Source of the DNA: Nemopilema nomurai | Lineage: Eukaryota; Cnidaria; Scyphozoa; Rhizostomeae; Rhizostomatidae | Assembly: GCA_003864495.1 (NCBI GenBank) | Contig: ML133503.1 | Span: 558,001-622,000 of the forward strand | Reading direction: 5' to 3' | Length of the DNA: 64,000 nucleotides | Shown here: piece after piece, positions 37,301 to 49,301 of the stretch | Position numbering within the stretch: position 1 is the first letter of the stretch | Layout of the letters: the number at the start of each line of letters is the position of its first letter | Made by a program: the position numbers and the translations under genes | The notes under the pieces: model-generated | The model's input: only the letters and a program-made list of their open reading frames with translations | What the model was told of the DNA's origin: nothing | Databases searched by the model: none

Positions 37301-40300
37301 GAAAAGTTGCTATTAGAGGGACAGACTGTCGCCACTGCTGGTGCAAAGGAATTTAACAGAAGGAAAAACAGATACAAAGATATATTGCCTTGTACGTATT
37401 TGGCTTATTCTGCGTTTTCTTCAAGCTTTGCTGTCCGAGACATATCAGGAGAGCATTAAAGTATTCTCGTGTTTCCTTAGCAAGTCGTGTCGTGTTTGTT
37501 GGACATTAAAACGTTGGCAGGTAATTTGAGTAAAAAGTTGTCTTGTTTCTTTAAAGTTTGTTTGACATTTAAAAAGTATCCAGCAATGTTTCAATAGACA
37601 AGAAATTGGTAAATTTGTTATCCCTTGTTTTATCTTATATTTGTCGTTTGACAGTTGATCATTCGCGAGTTATTCTCAATGGAAATGGAACTGAGGAAGG
37701 ATCGGATTACATCAATGCCAGCTACATTAAGGTATCTTGGTTCATTTTCTACATTTTAATTTTGTTATGCATTGTAGCCCGGTGGTAGGGGATTGGTAAC
37801 GATTATCACTCAAAATCCCTTAAGGTTGCCCACCAGCTGACCAAAGACTCTCCACTAATAGTAATGCTGATAGTTCATACAGCGAGCCCTCGATTTAAAA
37901 TTGTTTATCATACCTGGTATAAATGCTTAAAACTATTGTTGAATTTGTTGCGTTCAAAGGTGCTTACAACCTGTTCCATTGTGATTTACTGTTTGAGGAA
38001 CTTACCAACCCATTTGAGAAGCATTCCTTTTCAAGTTTGCATCATACCTCTCTTTAAGGTACCATTAGACGAAATCTTTAAATTTCATTAGTGACGATTC
38101 CCTAAGACACAAGTTTGTGCAAACATTTCTGTTTATTTCAGTCGCCAGATGGGAAAAAGGGGTACATTGCATCACAAGGCCCAATGCCATCGACCGTTGA
38201 CAGTTTTTGGTGGATGATCTGGCAGCACAAAATCACGGTGCCTATTTGATTCCTAAACGAGTTTGACACTCAATAGCGCTGTATATTACAAATATAACCT
38301 AAACCTGTTGATTTTCATTTATACTTGGCGATTATTACAACAAAGTTCTATTTTTTGAAGGTCGTTGTTATGGCATGCAAAGAAATCGAGATGGGAAAGG
38401 TAATTTCTTCGCAATTGTCATGATCAGTGATGCTAGGAGCAGTGGCAATGCACCAACATTTTGAGATATAGGCAACACGCTTTGAGTATTTGAAAAATGG
38501 GTCTACCATTCACAAAATTATCATAATTTTTTTAGAATAAAAAACTTCTTTTGCATTTAAGTTTTTAGGATAGGCAAAGCAGAACGGTTTCTATCCATGG
38601 CAGTTATCATTTGCAATGTCATATTAGAATAACGCTAACTGAATAACGCTGTTTTGATGTTCTTGATACTCTTAAGGCAGAGCTATACATGTAGAATAGG
38701 GTCGTCCTAGATTTCTGTTCCGGGTTTCAAGTATACACTTTTTTCACAAGGAACCACTTCATAAGGAACCTACATGTAGAAGGCCGAAATATATGAAGGA
38801 CTTATACTACTAAAAGCGAAATCCCTAAGGAACTTTTCGACTAGAAAATTGCAAGCATCAAGAACTAAAAAGCCGGTTCCATGCATGCATCCAAGTGTTA
38901 AGGCTTATTGATATGCAGTGAAAATTAAGGAACTTTTAAGGAACTTTTGGTACTAAAATCTGATGATTTGAGGTCTACGGATAAGGAACTTTTAGAACTA
39001 GGCCTTTAGGTAGGTTCCTTATAAAATAAGCGTGTAATACGATGATCGATTTAGTTATAACTCTGTTGAATTATAACATCTGCCCCATCAATCGATATAT
39101 TGTGAATAGAAGTCTTTTGGAGTTAGGTTCTTTTCAAGCACGTTTTAAATCCACAGCATCGCTGCCAAAGATACTGGCCTACAAGTGGGGAGGAGATGAG
39201 ATTTGGCCCAATATCAGTTACTTTGGTAGGTGAAAGGCTCGGGTGTTCTGATTAGCTTGTGTGAAATCTTTCTTTCCTATCTTCATGCTGCCAAAAATAA
39301 ACAACACAACAGAGATTCTAGAGAATTGCACTTGCTTTTTTTAGCCTTCGAATATATTAGTTAACTGGCCTTTAAATAGATTTGTGATTGTAAATCATTT
39401 AAAGAAATATCCAAGTTGGTTATGCTGTAAGCAATGTATCTCAGCCACAATAAGCATGTATTCGATATGGGAGTGGTGGGGGCAATGGGGCCAATGGGGT
39501 CAGAGTGACAGAGCCAACGTTTAAGTTAGCCCAAGGAATAGGGAAGCTAGAAGGTCCAGGAAGCCTGGAGGGCAAGGAAGGTATTGGCCTCTTGGTGCCA
39601 GAGTAATCCGAAAGCCTTGGTACAGATATGCACACGTGGGGCCACAGAGCAGAGATGACTGGAAAGAAGGAGGAATTTAATTTTTAATATTATTCTGTGA
39701 TGAATTAGTATCAATATCTCGCATGCAAATTGTGTTGCAATTCAACCCTATTGCTGGGAATTTTTGAAATGTAAATTATGCCGAATATTTCAGCTATTGT
39801 TTGTTATTAATTGTTTTCCAAGCTATTCATTTTTGTTTTATTTTCAAGGTCAAAGAAGAGTTGGTAGCGAACTGTTTGACGGAACGTAAGCTTAAAGCTG
39901 TTGTTGGCGGTGTAAGTATTATTTGCTTCAGCTGTCAATCACAATCCAACGCACCAATGGCATGCTTTAGCATCTATTTTCATATTGGTGCCGCTTTTTG
40001 GTGGGTGTTGTGAAAAAACACGGCGAAAAAAGACGGCTTTATAGATAAACTCTTTTCAATAGATTTCTTGGCAAGCTATAATTCATATCTCCTTCACAAG
40101 TATGACATGTAGCTTGTGTGTAATCTCCTTTACAAGTATGACATGTAGCTTGTGTGTAATCTCCTTCACAAGTATGACGTGTAGCTTGTGTGTAATCTCC
40201 TTTACAAGTATGACATGTAGCTTGTGTGTAATCTCCTTTACAAGTATGACATGTCGCTTGTGTGTAATCTCCTTTACAAGTATGACATGTCGCTTGTGTG

Positions 40301-43300
40301 TAATCTCCTTTACAAGTATGACATGTCGCTTGTGTGTAATCTCCTTTACAAGTATGACGTGTAGCTTGTGTGTAATCTCCTTTACAAGTATGACATGTAG
40401 CTTGTGTGTAATCCTGTTGCATTTTCATTAAGTGTTGTACTTTTTTATGATTGCACAGCTTTGTCATTTCATAGGAGGAGCTTCGCCTTTCACAGCTGCA
40501 TTACACTGCGTGGCCAGACCATGGTGTGCCAAAAACGGCTACTGACCTTATTCAAATAATCGAGACGATGAGAGAAATTCATCCTTGGGACAGGCCTCCA
40601 GCTCTGCTTCACTGCAGGTTGGTGCTTCTTAGAACTGCCAATTTCACTCATCAAGAAAATGTTCCTTTTAACGCTGATCAGCTTAGACCGTATAAAATAG
40701 TTTCTGTTTCCTTTTCTTTGTTCGTCCTGGCACATACTTTGGAAGGGGAGTGCGCCGCCATTTTGTAGTCGAAAAACAAGGCTAATGACGTAATAAGCAT
40801 CAATATGATTATGTATCGACTTCATTTCTTCGGTAATGTTGGGTGCGAACGTCACTGAAACTTATTAAGAAAATTAAAGTTTTAATTTCCAGGCAGTTTT
40901 ATTGCACATTATATCAAAAATTACAAAATCGATACCTTTTGTCCTTGATTTCGATTATGGAAGATCAATGAAAAACATTATACATGGCCTCTTAAACCCT
41001 AAAGCTTGTATATCATTTCATACCAACAGCGAATGGTTTTAGCCTTTTGCTTTTGAATCACTGATTAATTAAGCAAAATTTAAAACATTTTATTCTTTCT
41101 ACAAAAAGGATGTTTAAAACCGTTTCAGTGTATGATGTAGCACTGCAATTACTCGCCATGATAGTTTTGCAGGCTTTTGCCTCGATATGACTTTCTTGCC
41201 TCGACATGACTTTCTTGCCTCGATTTAAGTTTTATTTCATCTCTTAGTGCTGGCTGCGGACGGACTGGGGTCATGATAGCTGTTGATTATGGACGCCGTC
41301 TCATCCGAAGATCCGTGAGTCAACCTTATTTTGGTTTTTTTAATTGTACTCCGTACAATGAATAAACTGCTTAAAAAGATTCGGTGGCCAGTTTTCCTAT
41401 GAGTGCTTTGAAATGGGTAGCTTTTGGTTTCGAAATACACATTAACAGTCTGCATTTTAGACTGTTATTTTTATGACAATGAGACCGGAGTCTTCCTGGT
41501 AGATTCGACCGGAGTCTTCCTGGTAGATTCGACCGGAGTCTTCCTGGTAGATTCGACCGGAGTCTTCCTGGTAGATTCGACCGGAGTCTTCCTGGTAGAT
41601 TCGACCGGACTTTTCCTGGTAGATTCGACCGGCTCTTCTAACTAACTTGGTAGCCTATTTATCTTGCATTAAATTTCCATGTTTTTCGATCAGTGAAACA
41701 AATCGGCAATATTTGTCTACGTAATTTTTGGTACTGTTTTGAGAAGAGAGCAAGCGTTGCTAGCATGGAACATATATATTGGATGTAACAACTCGCTTAT
41801 CAAACAAAGTCTCCAAGGCATTGCGCTCTTTATTTTTAAGCGTTTTCTTCTGTACGTATAAATGTCTGCTCGAGCTATTTTAACACCGGCAGCGTCTCAT
41901 ACCTTGAAAATGCAGTCATCCCCTTCAAGACAGTGTTGAATTTGTGTCTGTAGGCACTTTTTTGAAGAGGACTGGTCCAAACTGAGTTGCTCCAAGTAAT
42001 TGTGGGAGACATTGTGTTTATATTTATCTGTTCTATCCTTACAAGATATCCCGTTGTTACTAACTAGTTGTGGGAGGCTTTAATTTAGTATAGGAACGGT
42101 AGATTAAGCAAATATTAGGCTACTCTCCTGAATTGCTAATTAGAAAAGATAACGCTGGATTGATAGCATTATTACATAAGGTTCTTTTTGACTTTATTAG
42201 CCTTCAACCTTCAACATATATGATCTGGTTATGACTTTGCGGAAACAAAGACCAGCAATGGTGCAATCAAAGGTATTTTGCAACATTTCCCAGCAAATAA
42301 AGTTGTGTTTCAGCTCTCTAAACCTTCAATATTTCTATAAACTATTCACCGTACTTTGCTGAAATTAGTGCCTTTACGTAGTGTCTCTGTTCAGAGTCTT
42401 TAACTGAAATGTATGGAAACTCGAAATCCCACATTTATCCTCGAAATATTTGAGTATATGTTCACCTTTAGAACGGTACAATGTTCAAATGTAGTTAAAA
42501 GCTCGAAAGTTTCGTATGCCTAGATATATGCCTAATTCTGCATTGTATGCCAAAAATTCTAATATTTGTGATGATTATCAAAGAGCAGAGTAGTTAGGGT
42601 AATATCAACTAAGTTTCAGCTTAAATCTTTAAAAGATAGTTTAAGATAGACAGCAGATTAATGTTTACTTTCTTTGCTTTGTATTGAACAAGTAACAAGA
42701 CTTGCTCGTAATATTCCTTTCCAGGAGCAATATGAGTACCTTCACGAGGTTTTCAGAGACCTGATTTTGGAGCAAACGAAGAAAAAGGAAGACTCATTTT
42801 CTTCGTATGTGAACATAGACTATCCCAAAAAGAGCGAAGAGGTTTGTTAAGCTTGACTAGGTTGTCCCTCTGTAACTCAATAATTTGTGTATGAAAAGTA
42901 TGTCGATAGCTTAATATTGTCAATGTAGGCCTTCTTTGTGTGGTGTTTGTCCAATCGATGTTTGAGATTGTCACTAGATTGCCAGTTAGATTGCCATGTA
43001 AAATTAGGCCATAGATGCTAGCTTCTATATCAATAGTTTGTTTTGTCATATTCAAAAAGGTCGAGCTGCCCACCTAACATGACGGTAAAATTATCAATAA
43101 GCATTCAGTTCAGAATTTCTCAAAATTTCATCACACACAACCGGTTAAAGAATCAAGCACATAATAATGTGCAGTATTTTCTTATCTGCATTGGTAATGG
43201 AATGTCTTGTCGGAGAACTTTCCCAATAGTTGAAGAACCCAACCAGAGAAAAGCCTCCTCTTATTTAGAACCAATAATTTACTCAAGAGCATCCATGCTC

Positions 43301-46300
43301 CGTTTCGCAAACTGGATCTTTTTTCTTGTTTGTTTGTCTTATTCTAGCAGTCAATATTCCATATGATCATTAACAATGCTGATTTGTCATATACCCCTTT
43401 TTGAAGAAATACTTACTCTCACTTCTCCTTTCTTGTGGCCAGTTTCAACGCATGTTATACAGTTTTTATGCCGATTAGTTCTAAATGCGCCAATTATTAT
43501 GCCAAATATTGTCATTAACAGGAGGAAATTCCTTTATATGAAAATTTGGACCCGAAAGCCAGATACGGTGATGCAAATTCTAATGCTCGTGGTTTCGTTC
43601 TCCAAAAGCGCCTTGAAGAGTCACGTATGTTTTTAAAAGAAGTTTATTTATATAACATACACTTTCTCGATGTTCGATCTAAAATAACGCTTCTATTATT
43701 TGTGTTCTTTTTTATGCTTGCCAGTAAAGCTAAGTATCTTAAATCTAAAGCGCAGGAGACGTAATTCAGGCAAATAACGCTTTTGCCACGAAATTCGAAA
43801 TTAGGTTCAAATGCTATTTTTAATGGCTTGTGATCAGAAAAGGCTATGATAAAAAACAGATGAAGATGTCAGGTCTCAGATGGAAACATGATGGATTCAA
43901 ATTTCAAAATTGAAAAAGTAGTTTGTAGCATTGATGATTGATCTGACTTTTTATTTCTTTGTGTTTCATTAAATTCACTTTCAATTCAGGAAAACCTGTG
44001 ATTACTACAAACATAATGAATCCACAAAAAGCTATTATCAAGACAGGTATTGACGAATTTCTGTTCGTATTTAAATGATTCTATGTTTGATCAATACTTT
44101 CTTAAAGTTCGTTGGCTCAATTTCAAGTGTGCAATTTACATACATTCCCTGCAATTCAAGGTTGATATGGACAGATGACAGTGTCTGAAGTATTTAGGAG
44201 CGAAGAACTAATAGGCTAAAATCATCAAGCATCGTTTTTAACCGTTATTTTAATCGATATCTCCTAATTACATTTTTCTGTTATTTTGAATGGTCACTTT
44301 GTATCAGGCCAACACACCGGAGTAGTTTCTTCTTCAATCAGAGCTCTTGTTTAGGCGACTCTAAGAGACCATTGTTCTCTGTTATTTATAGTTACATTAT
44401 TTTGCTTTGTGCTTTATATTCGTATTCATCTGGACACTTGGTAGTGTTAAATGAAGCACATTGACTGCAATTTGTCCAAGCCGAACATCAAACTTCTACG
44501 CTACTACCACTTCACGAGCGCATTTACTGATTCATACAAATAAAATTCTTGTATGTTTTTCCTATTCTCATTAGATCTGCGGAATAATAGTAATAAACCG
44601 GTACCGTTGCCTGGTAAGAAGCCTGCACTGGGAAGCCAATCACCTCTAAAGATTCCGAAACCGGTTCCGAATCCCACCCATACCACCCCGGACGTTAAAC
44701 TGCACTCCGGCGTTAGCCATGCACAGCAAAACTACATAAACATGGAGATAGGTAACAGTTTAATTTCATGGATTTTAACAGTTGTTGGCACTGAGACGTA
44801 ATTTTGAGATCTCGCTGGCTTTATCGCCTTTATCAAGATGACAAACCCGCTGGCTTTTGTAAGGTGTTTTATAATATGTGAGACTTTTGTGATTTGAATA
44901 TTAAACATTTATGAGTAAAGTTTATTTATCTTCAAGAAAGTAATAACGTTTATTTTTCAAATTCATGAATAAATTCATTTGTTGCTTAGGTAAAGGCGGT
45001 CCTTTAGAATGAGTTCTTCTTGGTCACTCACGAACAATTTTTTGGAGAAGGGGCCGTAATGGCTCCCTGGCCAAATATTTTGTTCCTGTTGAATAGATTT
45101 TCGGCCAAAAAACATAGAGATAGAGCGCATTGTTGGCAACAAAATAACAGTTGAAGTTGTTTATATATTGTAGATTTTTGCCTCAACCGAGTATAGATTT
45201 GAAAAAAACTAGCATGTCGCCAAAGAATTCAAATGCTGACAGCTGTAAAGAGTATTTTTGGTTCTAGGCCCGCCGAAAATACCATCGAAACCCGTGCAAG
45301 TGGAAAATGTGCCAAAAGTTCCATTGAATCCCGTGCAGGTTGAAAATGTACCAAAAGTTCCATTGAAACCCGTGCATGTTGAAAATGTGCCAAAAGTCCC
45401 GTTGAAACCCGTGCAGGTGGAAAATGTGCCAAAAAACTCATCGAATCCGGTGCAGATAGAAGCTGTTCAAAAGATGCACTTAAGGAACTCAAATAATGAT
45501 CCGAATAGGACGGAGGGACACAACGACTTGAATTTGATGTCCAAGCTTTTATCTCCTACGAAAAGTCCTCCAATCCATGCTCTTAAGCCATCTTCTCCGC
45601 CAAAATTGCCAATTAAGGCAAAGCCCATCAACTTTAGTCCAAATTCCCCCGGAAATGCAATCAGTTTTGAATTCATTGGCGGGAAGAGACCTCCTTTGCC
45701 ATTAAAACAGAAGGACCTGGCCGAATTTGATTCTTTGGCACCTTCAAATATCAACGATAAAAAGCAAAGAAGAAGTGATCTGCCTAAAGAAATGCTACCT
45801 TTAAAGGACGAGGAACCACTTTTTGGAGGCATGAAATCGAGAACCCTGGGAAGGGAGAATGGTGGTAACAGGGGGCATGGGCTCAATTCCTGGGACCATT
45901 TCCCGCCAGATTATGACACAGGGAGAGCGACAAGTGACAGCGCATCTACCAAGCAGGTAGTACCAATGCAGAAGCACGCCTTACTAGACGACAAAGCTGT
46001 CAATGATCACCGTACTGAACGACTTCCGACTAAAGACCTTTTGGCGAGCGACATATTTGCTCCATTCGAACCCTCCAGCTCCGAACGCGTTTCGCCCGTT
46101 CCACAAGAAGCTGCGAAGGAAAAAGCCCCGGAGCTAAAGAAAACGGCGGAGAAAACAGCGCTTACCGACGAGAAGAAATCACAGTTGCAAGTGAGAGATG
46201 GCCTAGTCAGAAGAACAAACGCGTCAATTGTTAAGAGAGGGGAAAAGAGAGATGGTTTGGTCGACCACACAAATTATTTTGTGTCTATTGAGAAACTCGC

Positions 46301-49300
46301 GCCTAGAGGTAGGTCTGAGCCACCGAGCCCGCATGCAAATGCTCTGCCGAAGCGGCCATTGCTGCCGAAAGCCGAGCCTGTTGGCGCAATACGACCTGGA
46401 AGGCTGGGCGGGGATGCTGCGTCGAAGCCAAGAAGATTACTAAGTGAAAACAACGAGTTTGAGAAGAAGGAAAGACAACATGGAAGTTCTTCTCGGAGTG
46501 AAACAAACGGTGTCGCTGATGGTGAGTTTATTCTGAATTTCATTTAATCGACTTAGAGTTGTGGAGAAATGAATTCTAAACTAGTGATGTCGAATATTAT
46601 GTTTTATAATATATTATATTATATTATACTATAATATAATATAATATAATATGACATAACATAATATAATATAATATAGTATAGCATAATATAATATTAT
46701 ATAATAATTGACTATATTGTAAAATTATTTTGTATACGTTGTTATTTGATATCATTTGTATTAAGTCATGTTTAATTATACATTTGGGCAATTAAGCAAC
46801 GGTCTTCATTTTTGTAGAATCGATGTACTCGAAGGCTGTAGTGAACCCACGTGTCAAATCAGAGCAAGCGGTGTACGAATCGATTTGGAGCCCATCGAAG
46901 CAAGCACCTAGCGAGGTATGTCAAGTGTTTGAGCCTAGTTGATCTTCGTTTCCAGAATGCGTTCATTCCTGAAGTCCTATTCAGCGTTTCCAACTCATTT
47001 GAGAAATGGACAGTATTAATTGACCAAACTGTCAAATGTGTTATTGGCATCTATGGCAATTTAATTGATTTAACCGATCAAGTAAGTGACCTTAGCGTTA
47101 ATTAATTTACACGGCGGGCGCCCAGGAACGCAATAGGAATGGAAACATAAGACGATGATTTATGGATTGATTTTTTGCAATGGCCGCAAAGCTGCTGTTG
47201 TATTAATACCTTTTAATATAAGGAACATTTTTATTTTATTGCGTTTTTGTGTGTGCTAATATCAGGTTTTTAATTAATTACTTTTTCGGTATCAAAACAG
47301 GAGTTGCCCCCTGAATTACCCCCAAGAACGCTAGATTCCCTGATATTAACTGGCAGGATTGCAGCAGATGAAAACCACTGCCTTGAAGAGGAAGGTGCAA
47401 AGGGTAATCGAGTTTTTAATGTTTTTCTATTGAATGACCTAAATGCTAAGCAATTTGTTATGACAATATTCAGATTTCTTCAAGGCCAATTTATCCGTTT
47501 CCATAATATGAAAATATTTTTGCAGAGGTCGAAGAAGCTTCCCCAAAGGAATCAGAAAGCACTGCGTCTGGAGAACAGGGGGGAATCCCCTGGCTTTCAG
47601 CTGGGATGGACCGCCTTATTAAAATTGCACACATCAAAGAAGTTGTATGTATCCTAAAAGTGGTTTGATTCAAGTTGACTTTAATTCTGTCTCGATACAA
47701 AAACGAAGCAAGCAATTCTGTTAAAACTTTCGATGCAAGCTTACACCCGCTTGTTCTTTTGATTCTAATGAACTCTACTGATGGCGAATAAGCTTTTCTT
47801 TCCTTTGCGTTTGTAAATGTCACTTTGATGGCCACAAGTTAATAGAAAGGCCATTAATTTCTAAAAGTAGGCACACGGGGCTATGCTGTGATTGCTGTAA
47901 TTTTAACTTTTGCTACAGGTTTTGATACAGATTGTGTTTTTCTAACTTTCAGTTTGCTTCGAAAGCTCCCTCGCGGCAAACTTTGGCAGGGAGTAACTCT
48001 CAGTTTTACGCGGAGGCTGCCCATCCAGGTAGTAAAAATATTTGAATTTTCTTGTCATCTAAAGGCATGTGAATAGAATCAAAATTCATTCACGGGAAAT
48101 ATCTACGATATCAATGTCTCATCTTCCCCAAAAGTTGCTATTTTGTTGTTTTAAAAGTTGCCTCGTAGTCGTATTGAGTATGAATCTCGGACTAGGGACC
48201 TGGAGCCATCTTTCCCTGTTTATCAAGTTTCGTTATTATACAATTTTATTGGGTCGTTTCCATCAGTTTGTACTCTGTCTTCAATTAACCGCAGTCACGA
48301 TTTCGAGAAAGCGCGGAAACATGATTTTAGCATACTGAACCACGTGATAAATGCGCGTGTTTGGCTGTTTAACGACCAATCAACAAGTGAGAAGATGACG
48401 AATTCGTCTTGATGTCCGGCCTAAACAAAGGAACATGTTGATGTCCCTTAGGCTGTTTCTAGAACCACCACTATTTTAATAGTCTCAGAAGCTTGAATGT
48501 TTTGTCATATTTCGTATTGCTACATATAATACAAAGGTCGTTTTATGATTATGTTTCATTTCAGGGCCACCTATCAAAGAGTATCAAAAGCCAACTACTT
48601 CTTCATCAACAAACTTTGAAATGAGTGAGTGATGTTATTTCTTACTTCCCCTTTTTCAATCTATGATTAAGATCCATGATTATATGCTGTCTTTAGCGAA
48701 AGGTAAGTCTCCGCTCAGTTCTATTCTATCCTATCCAATTTTTGTTCATGTTATTTTATTCCATTTTACTTTATTTTATTTCCTCTCATCTCATCATATT
48801 AATTTTGTTTGATTTCATTTTATTTTATTATATCATATTCTATTTGGTTCTCTTCCATTTCATTCTGTCTTGCTCTGCTCCCCTGTTCTGTTCTGCTTTG
48901 TCCTGTTCTGTTCTGTTCTGTTCTGTTCTTTTCTATTCTGTTCTGTTCTGTTCTGTTCGTCTTTGATTTGTTCTATTCTGCTCTGTCCTGCCCTGTTCTG
49001 CTCTATTCTGCTCTATCCTATCCTGTTCTGTTCATCTCTGATTTGTTCTGTTCAGTTATGTTCTGTTCTGTTCCGTTCTATGCTGTTCTATTATTACGTT
49101 ATGTTAATTATGTTCATTATTACATCTTTATATTTATCCGTTGCCTACGTCTGTTATCAATTGACTGACCAATACCCTGACCTACACACAGATAGATTCA
49201 AAATGTAAACAAGTGTGATTTGTTTTGCAGCATTTGGTCATAGACTGCCTCACAAGCCCAAGGGACCCAGACCGATGCCAACCAAGTGGCAGTCCACTTG

Positions 49301-49301
49301 A
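34394..49301 (+). CDS. PTP-PEST family tyrosine phosphatase (PTPN12/18/22-like)
   Basis: Twenty-one exons, phases agree: 34394-34498, 37292-37391, 37655-37731, 38142-38237, 38361-38399, 39157-39225, 39849-39911, 40475-40617, 41248-41314, 42201-42272, 42725-42841, 43522-43624, 43990-44046, 44575-44751, 45268-46521, 46818-46915, 47301-47403, 47526-47644, 47953-48028, 48565-48624, 49231-49301; about 1021 aa. The catalytic domain has KNRYKDILPFDHSRV (60-74), DYINASYIK, RCQRYWP, the WPD loop AWPDHGVP (Asp198), the P-loop HCSAGCGRTG (Cys230, Arg236) split by an intron, and VQSKEQYEYLH. It dephosphorylates phosphotyrosine on cytoskeletal and signalling proteins. The long proline-rich tail (exon 15) and the C-terminal basic/Pro block PHKPKGPRPMPTKWQST match the PEST-PTP tail motif that binds PSTPIP-type adaptors. 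The tail also has YSK, YESI and NYINM motifs. The exon 2 acceptor has a poor pyrimidine tract and is the least certain junction. Confidence 0.92.
38736..39034. mobile_element. TIR element (MITE), copy 2, inverted and shorter
   Basis: About 300 bp, flanked by TA (38734-38735 and 39035-39036). It is the reverse-complement relative of the element at 30730-31128: the GGAACCTACATGTAGAAGGCCG block appears inverted. An internal part is missing. It lies between exons 5 and 6 of the PTP-PEST gene. Confidence 0.82.
40089..40412. repeat. 36-bp minisatellite, nine copies
   Basis: Nine units of 36 bp (CTCCTT[CT]ACAAGTATGAC...GTGTGTAAT), with a few substitutions. It sits in intron 7 of the PTP-PEST gene, 62 bp before exon 8. 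The period is a multiple of 3, so both strands stay open and give repetitive false ORFs. Confidence 0.95.
41483..41634. repeat. 24-bp minisatellite, six copies and a partial
   Basis: Units GACCGGAGTCTTCCTGGTAG(ATTC) start at 41483 and repeat every 24 bp to 41626, with a partial after. The array is in intron 9 of the PTP-PEST gene, 168 bp after exon 9. Confidence 0.95.
45291..45470 (+). repeat. 39-bp coding repeat in PTP-PEST exon 15
   Basis: Four 39-bp units and a partial fifth encode P-V-[QH]-V-E-N-V-P-K-V-P-L-[NK] (13 residues). The repeat makes regularly spaced PxxP-like motifs at the start of the disordered tail. Near-identity at DNA level points to recent expansion. Confidence 0.93.
46595..46705. 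repeat. AT-rich simple repeat (ATAAT/ATATA)
   Basis: About 110 bp of imperfect ATAATATAAT units in the intron after exon 15 of the PTP-PEST gene. Confidence 0.85.
48722..49090. repeat. Degenerate TTTTA/TTCTG simple repeat
   Basis: A pyrimidine-rich run that grades from TTTTATT units into TTCTG pentamers, in the last intron of the PTP-PEST gene. Any ORFs here are artefacts of the pentamer. Confidence 0.9.

Noticed and set aside
40089..40412. Possible CRISPR-like array
   Set aside because: Units are contiguous without spacers and lie in an animal intron.
40039..40467. Repetitive open frames on both strands with 12-residue units
   Set aside because: Produced by the 36-bp intronic minisatellite; no splice or start context.
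45467..45886. 139-residue minus-strand open frame
   Set aside because: Antisense shadow of the long proline-rich exon 15 of the phosphatase.
48742..49208. Open frames rich in Phe, Cys, Ser and Leu
   Set aside because: Artefact of TTCTG/TTTTA simple repeats in the last phosphatase intron.
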